Shown one piece after another: positions 1-7,960 of a DNA stretch of 11,459 nucleotides. How positions within the stretch are numbered: the first letter of the stretch is position 1; every line of letters starts with the position of its first letter. Made by a program: the position numbers and the translations under genes. The notes under the pieces are model-generated. The model was not told the DNA's origin. It did not search any database and saw only the letters and a program-made list of their open reading frames with translations. Source of the DNA: Ochromonadaceae sp. CCMP2298 (Eukaryota; Sar; Synurophyceae; Ochromonadales; Ochromonadaceae); assembly GCA_026770595.1 (NCBI GenBank), contig MU634555.1, positions 1-11,459 of the forward strand. Reading direction: 5' to 3'.

Positions 1-3000
1 CCTGGTCCCCATCTGTTCCCAGGTTCAGGTCCGCCGCCTCGCTCACGCACCTGAGGAGGCTGTCCGATAAAACACTCGCGGGGGTGGCGCTAGTGCCGAA
101 GTGGCACTGCACATCGGGGGATGAGGCGAATCCAGCGCCTGCAATGGTTACGTTAGTGCCGCCCAAAGAAGACCCGGAATTGGGACATAGGGAGGTGAGA
201 CTTGGAGGGGATATGAAAGTGAACTCGACCAGTGTGGACTGATATCCCTCCACAGACACGCCCACCTGCACGGACCCCACAACGGAGGGGGGCGTGAGGC
301 ACTCGATGGCTGAGCTCGAGAGCACGCGGGCGTCCACGCCCACCCCGCCGAAGAGGCACTGCACTGAGGCCGAGGGCACGAACCCCCCGCCCCTGAGCAC
401 CACCACCTCGCCGCCTATAGAGAGGCCTAAACGTGGCTCCACGCTGGCTAGAAGCACCGGCTTTAGGGCCAAAAATCCCACGTCGCCGCGGGTACGCTGA
501 AGGCTCCCCAGCAGCAACGAGAAGGGGATAAGACCCTCTGGCAGAGGGGGTGTGGTGCAGCGCAGCAGGGTGTCAGAGTCGACCACTGCGGGGGCCGTCA
601 GCGACCCAAAGCGGCACGTTATGTCGCCCCCCGAGGCGAATCCCTTCCCCTCCACTGCCACCTCCGTGCCCCCTGATACCGGCCCCGCCCCCGGGGTGAG
701 CGCGACGACTAGCGGGTCGGGGGTGTAGATGAAAGACAGGGGTGTGTACGCGTAGACGCTGTTTACCGTGATCACCACCTGCACGGCGCCAGTTGCGTGC
801 GGGGGTGTCTGGCAGAGCAGCGCGGACTCTGAAAGGAACAAAGCTGAAACCGCCACTCCATCGAAGTAACACACATTCTCCAGTAGGGGACTGAACCCCT
901 TACCCAGTATTGTCAACCCCTCCCCGCCGGATACAGAGCCCTGAAGGGGGCTTAGGCTTGCGGCTGTGGGAAGGTGCAGAAGGTCCAGAGAGGCAAAGTC
1001 CTCCAGGATTAGCTTGTCGCCAAGGTAAAACCTCCCCGAACTGCCGGTGGGAATGGGGCACAGCCGTGTGTGCTCGTCGACCACTACGAGGGTGCTGGTG
1101 AGGCCGCCGAAGTTGCAGTGGACCCCAAATGGGGACCATTCCCCAAAAGATCCGACGAGTGTGAGGAAGCCCGTGGACAGGCCGGAGGGTACGGAGGTTG
1201 TGAGTTCCAGACTTGTTGTGATGGGTAAGTCTGTGGGGGCTGTTGTGATGGGTACACTGTTGGTGGCTTGCTCGCCGAAGGAGAGAGACACCGTCTTGAC
1301 AGTGACAGTAGTGGCAGTAGAGAGAGTACTGGAGTTGCTTGGGTCCATAGAGCATAGTACGTAACCGGCTCCTGCGGAGTGGGTAGGCACTCTTCTATCG
1401 GTTACGTCAGTTACGCAGAATACTCCTTTCTCTAGTGCCTCGTAGCTCCAGCTACCCCACACCTGCGAGGATTTGAGGACAAATAATAGAAGAATAGAAA
1501 AGGGGAAAGTAAGTATAAAGATAGGAGGACAATATTGACAGTAAGACAATAAGTAGTGGTATAAAGACAGTAAGATAAAAAGACAGTGACAATTGTAGGA
1601 AGAGGGTAACAAAGACAGTAAGTGGTATAAAGAGGGTAGGCACCTGCAGCGACACAACGCCAGATATCGCGTCCCGCACCTCCTCGGCAGAGGTGAGGGT
1701 AGGTGCTTGGAGCAGTGTGAGCACCACAGGCTCAGAAGTGAAGTGACCATCTGATGATGCTAGGCTTAGCGCCACCGTGGCCGTATCGACCGTGACCGTA
1801 TTTGGCATGCGGCAGGTGACCACTCCCCCCTGCACAATAGCTGGCACTGACACGGCATCGAATATGCACACCTCCACCGCAGCTGGGTTGGAGCAAGTGA
1901 GGGTTATAATCGACCGCGCTTGGGGCAGTACCAACACCGGGTATGCGGATGAGATGACCACGGGTGGTGAGACGAACAGGGGAAGGTAGTTGGACTCAAC
2001 ATCCTCCCCCTCCCCCTCCTGGAGTATTAATTTCACCCACAGCAGGGGCTGCTCGTCCACCAGGGCGTCGGTATACAGCGCGCAGCTCACCACCCCCCCC
2101 TCAATCGTTGCAGCCGTATACACCCCCCCCAGCACGCACTGAGCAGTGGTGGCATTCGTATTTGTACTAATAACCGCCTTGAAGGTCTTCTCCACACCTG
2201 ATTGTATATAGCTCGAGCCCAGGGTCACCACCTGCACAAGTCTGTACTGCACGCTCAGCATGTACGCCCCAAATTGCGTCTCGAACACTGACAATTCGCT
2301 CATCGACGCAGACTCGTTGTAATTCTGGGCCACCAAGGCGCTTTCCGCGAGATCCACGGCGGAAACCACACCTGCAGGCAACTGGGTGTATTTAATCTCC
2401 GCCTTGGAAACCCTAGCCACAGAATCCCCCAAAGAATCCCCAGAAATCCCCGCCTTGAGGGTTAATCCGGCCACCCGGAAGCGGGGGAACGCCTCAGCTA
2501 GGATCTCGGGGGCGATATTCTCCCCGACTAATTGGAGGTTTATTAGGCGCGTCAGGTCGTGGGAGAGATTCAGTGCGTCTACTACTCGCACCGAGACCAC
2601 CTCTTGGTGCACCTTTTGGCTGCAGCTGGACTGGGGAGTGTACGTGATGGCTAATAAAACCTCCTTTACTGTACTGTAGGGGGCCTGAAAGTCCACCGCG
2701 GAGTCGTTTATCCCATCGCCGCGGTAGAATGTAATGGACAGATCGGAGGTGGGGAGGCTGAGGTAACCACAGCTGGCGCTCAACTGGACCCGGAAATTCC
2801 CCTGGGAATCGACGTCCTCCAGCAGTACCTGGTTTAGTATACTGGGAATGTCGCTGGGGACCCCCTGGAATGGCGTGGCAGTCAGGGTGAACGGGTTGTC
2901 TACTGGATTTATTGTCACTTTGATGGTACTTTGGGAGGTTTTAAATGTCCCGTAGCCGGTGAATTGTTGGTCAGAAATGCTGATTTGAATTGAGTCGGTA

Positions 3001-4716
3001 CCAGACCACCGCTCGGGCGGGGTGTAGGTGAGGTTCAGCAGCGCGAGGTTTATATTGGCGATGCTGTCGGTCATTCGAATGGTGCCCCCAGGTCCCAGGG
3101 ACCCCGCGAAGGAGAACAGCAAGGGCGCGTTGGGGAAGGACAGCGTGCCTGTGGCGAGGGTAATGTTAACATCCATGACAACGCCCCCCTCGAGCTGCGC
3201 ATCGACGTCATCCACACGCACACCGAGTATAACCAACAACGCATCCTCCAGACCGGCAACCATCGCGGGGCTGGTAATGGTAGGCTGAGCGTTCTCCGAG
3301 GTCACGAATAGGAGCAATTTCTCGCCATGCGCGAATCCGCCATCCAGGTCATTCAGGGTTGTCCACTTTGCACCGTCGGAGCGCCACTGCAGACTGACTG
3401 TGTGCGTGCCTGTGGGCATGACTAGGGCCAGAGAGCCGAAGAGTGAGTCCATAGTACGCGCATGGGCGGCTACAGTGTCGCCCGAGAACGTGTAGCTTAC
3501 TCCGTCCACCACTAGGCGTGCATCCACCTGCGCCAGGGGTGCCCACACATTGGCATCCAGGGAGGGGTTCCCGTACTGCGTAACGGGCAGCCCGTACCTC
3601 AGCAACACGGCGGACTCCTTCACCAGACTGAACGAGAGAACGTTGGCCGTCCCGCCGACTGTAGTCCACCCCCCTTGCGGGGGCAGCAGGTGCCTCTCGT
3701 GGTCCACGAATGTAGGCGTAGCGTACTTCTCCATCAGCACATATAGATTTCGAGAGCTGGCAAAACCATCCATAGCGCTCGGGCTGCTACCCCATGATTT
3801 GAATACTGAGCCGCGCTTGCGCCACTGTAGCTGGGCGGCGTGCGCGCCGGGGGCAAGATCCACCCGTACTGACCCTTTCAACACATGGGCACAGGGGTTC
3901 CACCCATTCGTGCCGAAGGTCTCGGCGCTCTCCAGCAAAGGCGTGCCATCGATGACCAGTCTGGATGTGATGTATTCCATTGTGCGGTCTTTTATGAAAC
4001 TCAGCAGCTGGGGCTGCGCAGTGGCTGCATACCCAACTGTCACACTTCGTTGCCTGTCCACTGTAAAAACCATACTGTCTGACATAGGTTTCCAGGCGTC
4101 CGCTGTATACAAAACCTGGTCGTTGGACTCGTGGGCGTAGTCTAGCATGTCGAAGTCAGCCTGTGCTGAGATGGAGAACTGGGAATTGGGCCCGACTGTT
4201 TGCACACTCCATCGCTCAATCTGAGACCCCGTTTTCTTCCACTGCAGCGCGACTGTATGCTGACCGGACGAAAGGTTGGCCGCGAAGCTGGAAGAGGCTG
4301 AGGAGAACATGCGCTGCTCTACGAGGTAGGTGGAGGCGAAGCTGGAGGAGTAGCGAAGTGGCACGCCGTCGATAAGACACCGCACCTGCAGTGCATCTGT
4401 GTGTCCCTCCCTCGGCAAAGGCGAGCCGTCGATTCGCCGCAGCCCCTCCACGCCCAGTTCGTATGTAATAAGAGTAGCCCTTTCTGAGGCCAGTTGGACC
4501 AGCAGCGTGGCTCCGTGGATCGCTTGCCAGCTGCCGGTCTCCGCAATGCTAGCGTTGAGGCTAGGCACGCCTCCCCAGAAGAGTCCTAAGGGAGAAAGGA
4601 GAAGGTGAGTGTGCGGGTAGCCATAAGGGAAGAGATAAGTGCTTACCATGCTGCGAATAATCCTGCGCCAGGACCAAGTCCAGGAGCAAGAGCAGGAGTA
4701 CTGCAACCCGCACCAT
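1..4716 (-). CDS. Large secreted multidomain protein with cadherin-like and IPT/TIG repeats (3' end outside window)
   Basis: Three exons are read on the minus strand: 4716-4647, 4585-1644 and 1462-1. Splicing gives about 1,491 residues with no stop and the frame still open at base 1. The start at 4716 is chosen because it opens a signal peptide (MVRVAVLLLLLLDLVLAQ) that splices in phase into exon 2. Residues 25 to about 445 hold three ~140-residue repeats, each with a (I/V)DG strand and an LQW(K/R) motif at Trp139, Trp278 and Trp424. Residues about 455-715 look like two cadherin/CSPG repeats (GLEDALL, DDVDA, TYTPPERWSGTDSI, INPVDNPF). At least five IPT/TIG repeats follow from about residue 1100, with SGG(T/E), GKGF, C-x-FG and CxTPP motifs. 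Such architectures are extracellular or cell-surface binding proteins; ligand and role are unknown. No membrane segment is seen within the window after the signal peptide. Confidence 0.85.
1463..1643 (-). other. Intron 2 of the IPT/TIG-repeat gene (181 bp, phase 0)
   Basis: The donor is CTGCAG|GTGCCT and the acceptor is CTCGCAG|GTGTGG. The exon frames on both sides are long, open and in phase, and the domains differ on the two sides. On the plus strand the intron is AT-rich and repetitive, with diverged copies of GACAGTAAG and GGTATAAAGA. The intron has no stop in the incoming frame until 1452-1454, so retention would add a hydrophobic tail. Both splice sites sit in the same seven bases, GCAGGTG. 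Confidence 0.8.
4586..4646 (-). other. Intron 1 of the IPT/TIG-repeat gene (61 bp, phase 1)
   Basis: The donor GTAAGC follows the signal-peptide exon and the acceptor is a pyrimidine-rich tract ending CCCTTAG. Removing it joins the end of exon 1 to GLFWGGVPSL of exon 2 in frame, linking a clean signal peptide to the extracellular repeats. Without removal, the signal-peptide frame ends within the intron region. Confidence 0.85.
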
Positions 4717-5640
4717 TGTTGTGCTGTATATGTGTCTCTCCATCTCCTGTATCCTGCGCCCTCGTGTGACCACCGCCAATTCAGTTGGCGATAGATTGGC
4801 GATAGACGGGGGCAGGAAAAGCGGTGCGCCTCGCACCGTATAATGCCAGCGTCCAGCTTCGCAGCGATCAGGCTTGGATCACAGAGCTTCTCACGATCTG
4901 AGGTGCTTCGCGCAACAGACGAAACGACCAAAATCTGGGAATCCGGGAATAGAGAGTATGCGACGGCCGTTTTTTTTGCCGTTTTTGTGGAACGAGTGAA
5001 AGTCCGACGCTACGCGTCGGGCATTCACTCGGGTATTCGTACTGAAAAGTAGGGTAATATTACCCGCAATATGATGGACCTTTTTTTAAAATACCCGTTT
5101 TTTGTTTTTTGTGAAGGTAGGAAGTTCAAGAAAGATAGAGTCGAAAGGAGAAGAGGAAACATTCTTGCTGTAGAAGAGGAAAGATGGATGCTATAGTGAG
5201 AAGCGGTCGTTTGCTGTTGTTGATCATACGTTTGGAACGGTACGTCAGCTTTGGCCGAAACGAATCTGTTCTCGCGAAACTTGCGGTAAAGTATATGGTG
5301 AAGTATCTGTTGAAAGCTAACAGATTCACTTTTATAAGTTTTTTTGTAGTTTATAATTTCTTTTTGTGATAAAATTTTCATGGAACGAGCGGAACGGGTT
5401 CCACATCTCGTGCCGGAACGACGGGATGATGGAACCGACAGATCCACCTAAAACCTTTCCAGATCCATATGCTGTTCCAACATAAAAGTGAGCGAACACA
5501 TGAAGTGGCCTCGAGTTTGGAGCACAGAGCGCTTCGATCTAGACAGACAGAGAGGTGGTCAGAGAGAAGGAGAAGACTTCGACAAGGAGTGGGTGGGCTC
5601 CTTTTCAATCTGGCTCTTCCGGCTTCCATCCCTGGCTCCT
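4717..5640. other. Intergenic spacer upstream of the secreted-protein gene
   Basis: No convincing gene is seen. Bases 4774-4790 contain a 6-bp dyad (CGCCAA/TTGGCG). Bases 4785-4806 are two copies of TTGGCGATAGA. Bases 4822-4838 are a 7-bp dyad (CGGTGCG/CGCACCG). Bases 4960-5380 are AT-rich with several T runs. Bases 5262-5270 and 5319-5327 form a 9-bp inverted repeat (GAATCTGTT/AACAGATTC). The hexamer GGAACG recurs at 4989, 5234, 5382, 5391 and 5415. The promoter of the minus-strand gene should lie at the left end, but I see no clear core element. Short open frames on both strands lack coding character. Confidence 0.5.
4993..5031. repeat. Strong interrupted hairpin
   Basis: The outer arms CGAGTGAA and TTCACTCG pair over 8 bp. 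A 3-nt symmetric internal loop (AGT opposite GCA) follows. The inner arms CCGACGC and GCGTCGG pair over 7 bp around a TAC loop. It lies just after a T-rich stretch in the spacer upstream of the secreted-protein gene. It could be a terminator-like or structured RNA element, a protein-binding dyad, or the remains of a mobile element end. Confidence 0.6.
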
Positions 5641-5783
5641 TTAATTAGCTGTATTGGTTGAAGATTGGCACAGTCCAGCGTGAGGGATACCAAGGGCGGT
5701 TAAGCAACCCTGGTGGTGGCTCAGCACAGCAGCAGTGGCCCCTTCCTTCCGAAAGGCAGCGGAGTGGAACAATTCACCAGATC

Positions 5784-5854
5784 CCTCTCGGATGTCTACT
5801 TCTTGAGGGTAGAGCGGCGGCAGCGCTGTGGCTGGCACAATCGCGGCCGCAGCG
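5784..5854 (+). repeat. Copy A of a ~70-bp dispersed inverted repeat
   Basis: By eye about 59 of 71 positions match the reverse complement of 8087-8156. Both copies share GGATGTCTACTTC, GAGGGTAGAG, GCGCTGTG and CAATCGCGGC. The copies differ by one single-base gap and scattered substitutions with no third-position bias in any frame, so a conserved coding exon is not supported. Confidence 0.6.
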
Positions 5855-5867
5855 TTACGGTGGCGGA

Positions 5868-6035
5868 ATGTTCGGTGATGCGTGTGCTGCAGAGGCAGGA
5901 GGCAGGGGGCAGAGGCAGGAGTCATCAGTGCGGACACGGTCGGTGCTGCAGCCACAGGCGCAGCAGTCACAGCAGCAGTCACAACAGCAGTCACAGCAGC
6001 AACCGATGCTCCCACCTGTGCAGTCCAAGCAGTGA
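5868..6035 (+). CDS. Glutamine-rich reading frame, possibly an exon or gene fragment
   Basis: The frame from ATG 5868 encodes 55 residues beginning MFGDACAAEAGG. It then turns glutamine-rich, with three runs of QQQ separated by serine, followed by PMLPPVQSKQ and TGA. The frame is also open upstream to about 5658, but without an ATG. After the TGA at 6033-6035 the same frame continues with Gln-rich sequence to 6065, where the dyad array begins. Gln codons mix CAG and CAA, so the run is not a pure triplet expansion. The minus strand in this region is also open but only gives Ala/Val/Thr-rich repeats. It may be the 5' part of the gene whose other Gln-rich piece lies at 6754-7101. The family is not recognised. 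Confidence 0.3.
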   Translation: MFGDACAAEAGGRGQRQESSVRTRSVLQPQAQQSQQQSQQQSQQQPMLPPVQSKQ

Positions 6036-6067
6036 CAGTCCCAGTGGCAGACACCTGCAAACTATCC

Positions 6068-6358
6068 TGAGAAAATTTCTCACTAAATTACTCATTTGGA
6101 GATGAGGTGGAAAAATTTCTCACTATGAGTTCCAATCTCATTATGAGTAATTATCTCATCAACTGAGACTTTTTCTCACTATGAGTAATTACTCATAAGG
6201 AGTAATTATCTCACAAAATGAGATATTTTCTCACCTTTGTGACCCCACAAGAGGAGTAATTTTCTCATAAAATGAGACTTTTTCTCTCTTTGAGTATGCG
6301 CTCATAATGAGATTACTTCTCTATATTAGAGTTATTTACTCAATTTGAGTATTCACTC
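6068..6358. repeat. Array of dyad-symmetric units TGAG-N6/7-CTCA (block 1)
   Basis: About a dozen 13-15 bp units with self-complementary ends lie in series. Clear ones start at 6068, 6126, 6144, 6164, 6182, 6199, 6219, 6253, 6273 and 6291. Further units towards 6358 are more diverged, including CTCTATATTAGAG near 6318 and TGAGTATTCACTC at 6346. Examples are TGAGAAAATTTCTCA at 6068 and the perfect palindrome TGAGTAATTACTCA at 6182. Start-to-start spacing is mostly 17-20 bases. The slot at 6237-6250 holds a differently spelled dyad, TTGTG-ACCC-CACAA. The short spacers also pair, because CTCA of one unit faces TGAG of the next. No gene is seen here. Confidence 0.75.
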
Positions 6359-6461
6359 GGTCCCTCGCTGGGCTGCAGGAGTGGGGCGCAATAGCCAGGA
6401 GTAGGTGTTAGTGTTCGGTCCAGAGGCAGGTAGGTGTTTGTGGGTGGATAGGAAGCGGGTC

Positions 6462-6627
6462 GCGAGCCCCAGCCGGCAGACAGGACGAGCAAGCAAGCTG
6501 TCTGTGCTTTCGAATGCTCAGCAGGAGGAGAAATTTTCTAAGTTTTCTCGATTATCGTATGCGATCCCCAGCCGGTAGAAAGGGAAGCTTGGTATTGGAA
6601 TGCTCAGCAGGGTGAGAAAATTTCTCA
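6462..6627. repeat. Imperfect tandem duplication, two copies
   Basis: Bases 6462-6540 and 6561-6627 share, in order, GCGA(G/T)CCCCAGCCGG, an AAGC-containing spacer, GAATGCTCAGCAGG and a GAGAAA(A/T)TTTCT element. The second copy is about 13 bases shorter between the first and second blocks. The unit ends in a dyad element of the neighbouring array, so the array and this segment have been copied together. The GC-rich piece 6360-6526 separates the two dyad blocks and contains no gene that I can support. Confidence 0.55.
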
Positions 6628-6754
6628 TTATGAGAATTTTGGTGAGAAATTTTCTCACTTTTTTTTTTCAGGGTGAGAAAATAGTGAGAAAATTTCTCAT
6701 AGTGAGATATTTTCTCACCGTTATCTCACAGGATAGTTTACGGGTGAGAACTCA
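6527..6754. repeat. Array of dyad-symmetric units (block 2), ending at an ATG
   Basis: The same unit type as block 1 continues. TGAGAAAATTTCTCA occurs at 6613-6627 and 6685-6699, its mirror form TGAGAAATTTTCTCA at 6643-6657, TGAGATATTTTCTCA at 6703-6717 and the short TGAGAACTCA at 6745-6754. A run of T followed by CAG at 6659-6670 looks like a splice acceptor. The last unit overlaps by one base the ATG at 6754 that opens the Gln/Met/Pro-rich frame. Confidence 0.7.
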
Positions 6755-7101
6755 TGCAGCAGCAGTCGCCAATGCAGCACCCAATGCTTATGTCTATGCC
6801 CCCGCCCATGCCCATGCCCTCCATGGGCCTTGTGCCCCCACGTATGTCGCCCATGATGCATTACTAACCCCAGATGTAGCCCCAGATGCAGCCCCAGATG
6901 CAGCAGTAGATGGTGTCCCCCATGCAACAACAGCAACAGCTTCCCCCTATACTGCCCTTCCCCATGCTGCATACCGCTATGCAGGGGATTCACCAATATC
7001 AACACCAGTACCAGCAACAACAGCAACAACAAGCGCAGCAACAGCAGTTCCAGCACCAACTGTCGCCCTTCGTGCAGCCACACGCACCACAGCCAAAGTA
7101 G
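6754..7101 (+). pseudogene. Gln/Met/Pro-rich reading frame broken by three stop codons
   Basis: From ATG 6754 the frame encodes 37 residues rich in Met, Pro and Gln (MQQQSPMQHPMLMSMPPPMP at the start) and stops at TAA 6865-6867. The same frame then shows TAG at 6877-6879 and 6907-6909 and afterwards runs 63 codons, very Gln-rich, to TAG 7099-7101. Each internal stop sits where a Gln codon belongs in a 12-base repeat coding Gln-Pro-Gln-Met, so single C-to-T changes explain all three. The poly-Gln part mixes CAA and CAG, which argues that this frame, not the Ala/Thr-rich frame beside it, was the translated one. Such regions are typical of low-complexity tails of RNA-binding or transcription proteins; no domain identifies this one. 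A reassigned stop code is less likely, because neighbouring genes use no TAA or TAG for Gln. Confidence 0.45.
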
Positions 7102-7421
7102 CACATAGCCTCGACAGTAGCGGCGCAGCATGTACATGTGTATATTATATTATTCGTATCTGCAACGAGCACATGTAACTAAAGACTTTTGATACATAAA
7201 TATGTATTTTATACAAATTTATATAGATGGATATTATAACATAAAAATATGTACCAGCGCTGACATCTGTGCACGTGATGCCCGACACCCGGACCAGGCA
7301 CGCCCCTTCGCGGTCCCCTGCTGATACTGCTGCTCCTCCTGTCCCCTAGCATGCAGCCAATTCTGCTGCAGGGGTCGGCTGTTGCCCACCGAGATAAGCA
7401 GGCAGTTAATTTACCAGCATA
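7102..7421. other. Spacer between convergent genes
   Basis: Bases 7140-7255 are AT-rich, with ATAAATATG and ATAAAAATATG elements, as expected for 3' untranslated sequence of genes converging from both sides. Bases 7256-7421 are GC-rich and open in two minus-strand frames. They also hold a plus-strand acceptor-like TCCTCCTGTCCCCTAG near 7365. I cannot decide whether a further exon lies here. Confidence 0.4.
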
Positions 7422-7960
7422 CTAAACCAACAGAATCAACACCCCGATTACGATACCGGATCCGTCTAAACCCAACTCCGTGTAGGGCTCGGAGGTCTTA
7501 GACCCTGTGGGTTAATAACACATTATAGGATAGAAGGGGAGGGATTAATACACATTTTAGTATAGAGAGAGGGGGGTCAATACACATGATAGTACACAAG
7601 GAGGGGGAGTAATACACATTATAGTATAGAAGGAGTGGATTAAATACACCGTAATTACGGTGTAGGAGGGGGTTTAAATATACATTATAGTATATAGGGG
7701 GATTCATACACATTATAGTATATAGTACCTGACTGGGCGAGGGGTCTTGCGGTAGAGGCCGGCGCGGGTGACATAGGTGTCTGCTGCTATCTGCTCGAGC
7801 AGGCCGGAAAGGCACGCAGTCTTACCCTCCTCATGCACCCTTACACCCTCCTCTTGCGATCCCACCCCGTGCTCTTGCACCCTCACCCTCATAGCGGACC
7901 TGCCGCTGGGCAGCATAGAGGCAGGCAGAGTGATGGAGAGCCCCCACTTATAGTGAAGTA
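7422..7960 (-). CDS. Unrecognised minus-strand gene, two exons visible, possible C-terminal membrane anchor
   Basis: Exon 7960-7729 follows a CCACAG acceptor and is open, with G/C-rich third positions. It encodes LHYKWGLSITLPASML, a charged repeat-like stretch of VRV(Q/H)E units, then GLLEQIAADTYVTRAGLYRK. An in-frame ATG at 7916 could instead be the start. A 224-bp intron (donor CAG|GTACTA, acceptor CCACAG|GGTC) leads to an exon at 7504-7422. One frame of that exon encodes SKTSEPYTELGLDGSG followed by IVIGVLILLV and TAG, a short hydrophobic tail like a membrane anchor. The phases do not fit: the frame that looks coding in the first exon reaches a stop two codons into the second. Either a different splice pair is used (CCA|GTCAGG with CTAAG|ACC would fit), another exon exists, or the gene is damaged. 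No family is recognised. Confidence 0.4.
7505..7728 (-). other. Intron built of ~35-bp tandem repeats
   Basis: Read on the minus strand, this intron is about six diverged copies of a unit containing CTATACTATAATGTGTATT followed by a C-rich block such as CCCCCTCC. It starts GTACTATA and ends CCCACAG. The same unit, in the same orientation relative to transcription, fills the intron at 11285-11390 of the transporter gene. Confidence 0.65.

Noticed and set aside
900-1355. Minus-strand 151-residue open frame rich in His, Arg and Pro
   Set aside because: It is the out-of-frame shadow of the IPT/TIG exon, whose own frame is open from 1462 to 1 with clear repeat motifs.
3550-4140. Plus-strand 196-residue open frame
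   Set aside because: Antisense to exon 2 of the secreted-protein gene; composition and lack of motifs fit a shadow frame.
4717-4931. Extending the secreted-protein frame to a start at 4931
   Set aside because: That frame reads through intron 1 and lacks a signal peptide, whereas the spliced start at 4716 gives a clean signal peptide in phase with exon 2.
5378-5629. Minus-strand 83-residue open frame
   Set aside because: No domain, no start context or neighbouring exon support, and the region is repeat-like (GGAACG cluster).
6068-6358. CRISPR array
   Set aside because: Units are 13-15 bases with 3-5 base spacers and drift in sequence; there are no identical 24-37 base repeats, no unique spacers and the genome is eukaryotic.
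6754-7101. Genome-wide TAA/TAG = Gln genetic code
   Set aside because: The secreted-protein gene (~1,490 codons), the 8407 gene and the transporter contain many CAA/CAG codons but no in-frame TAA or TAG, and at least the 8407 gene ends in TAA.
6600-7178. Plus-strand 192-residue frame (MLSRVRKFLIMRIL...)
   Set aside because: Its start translates the dyad array and its end is the Ala/Thr-rich shadow of the Gln-rich frame; no domain-like content.
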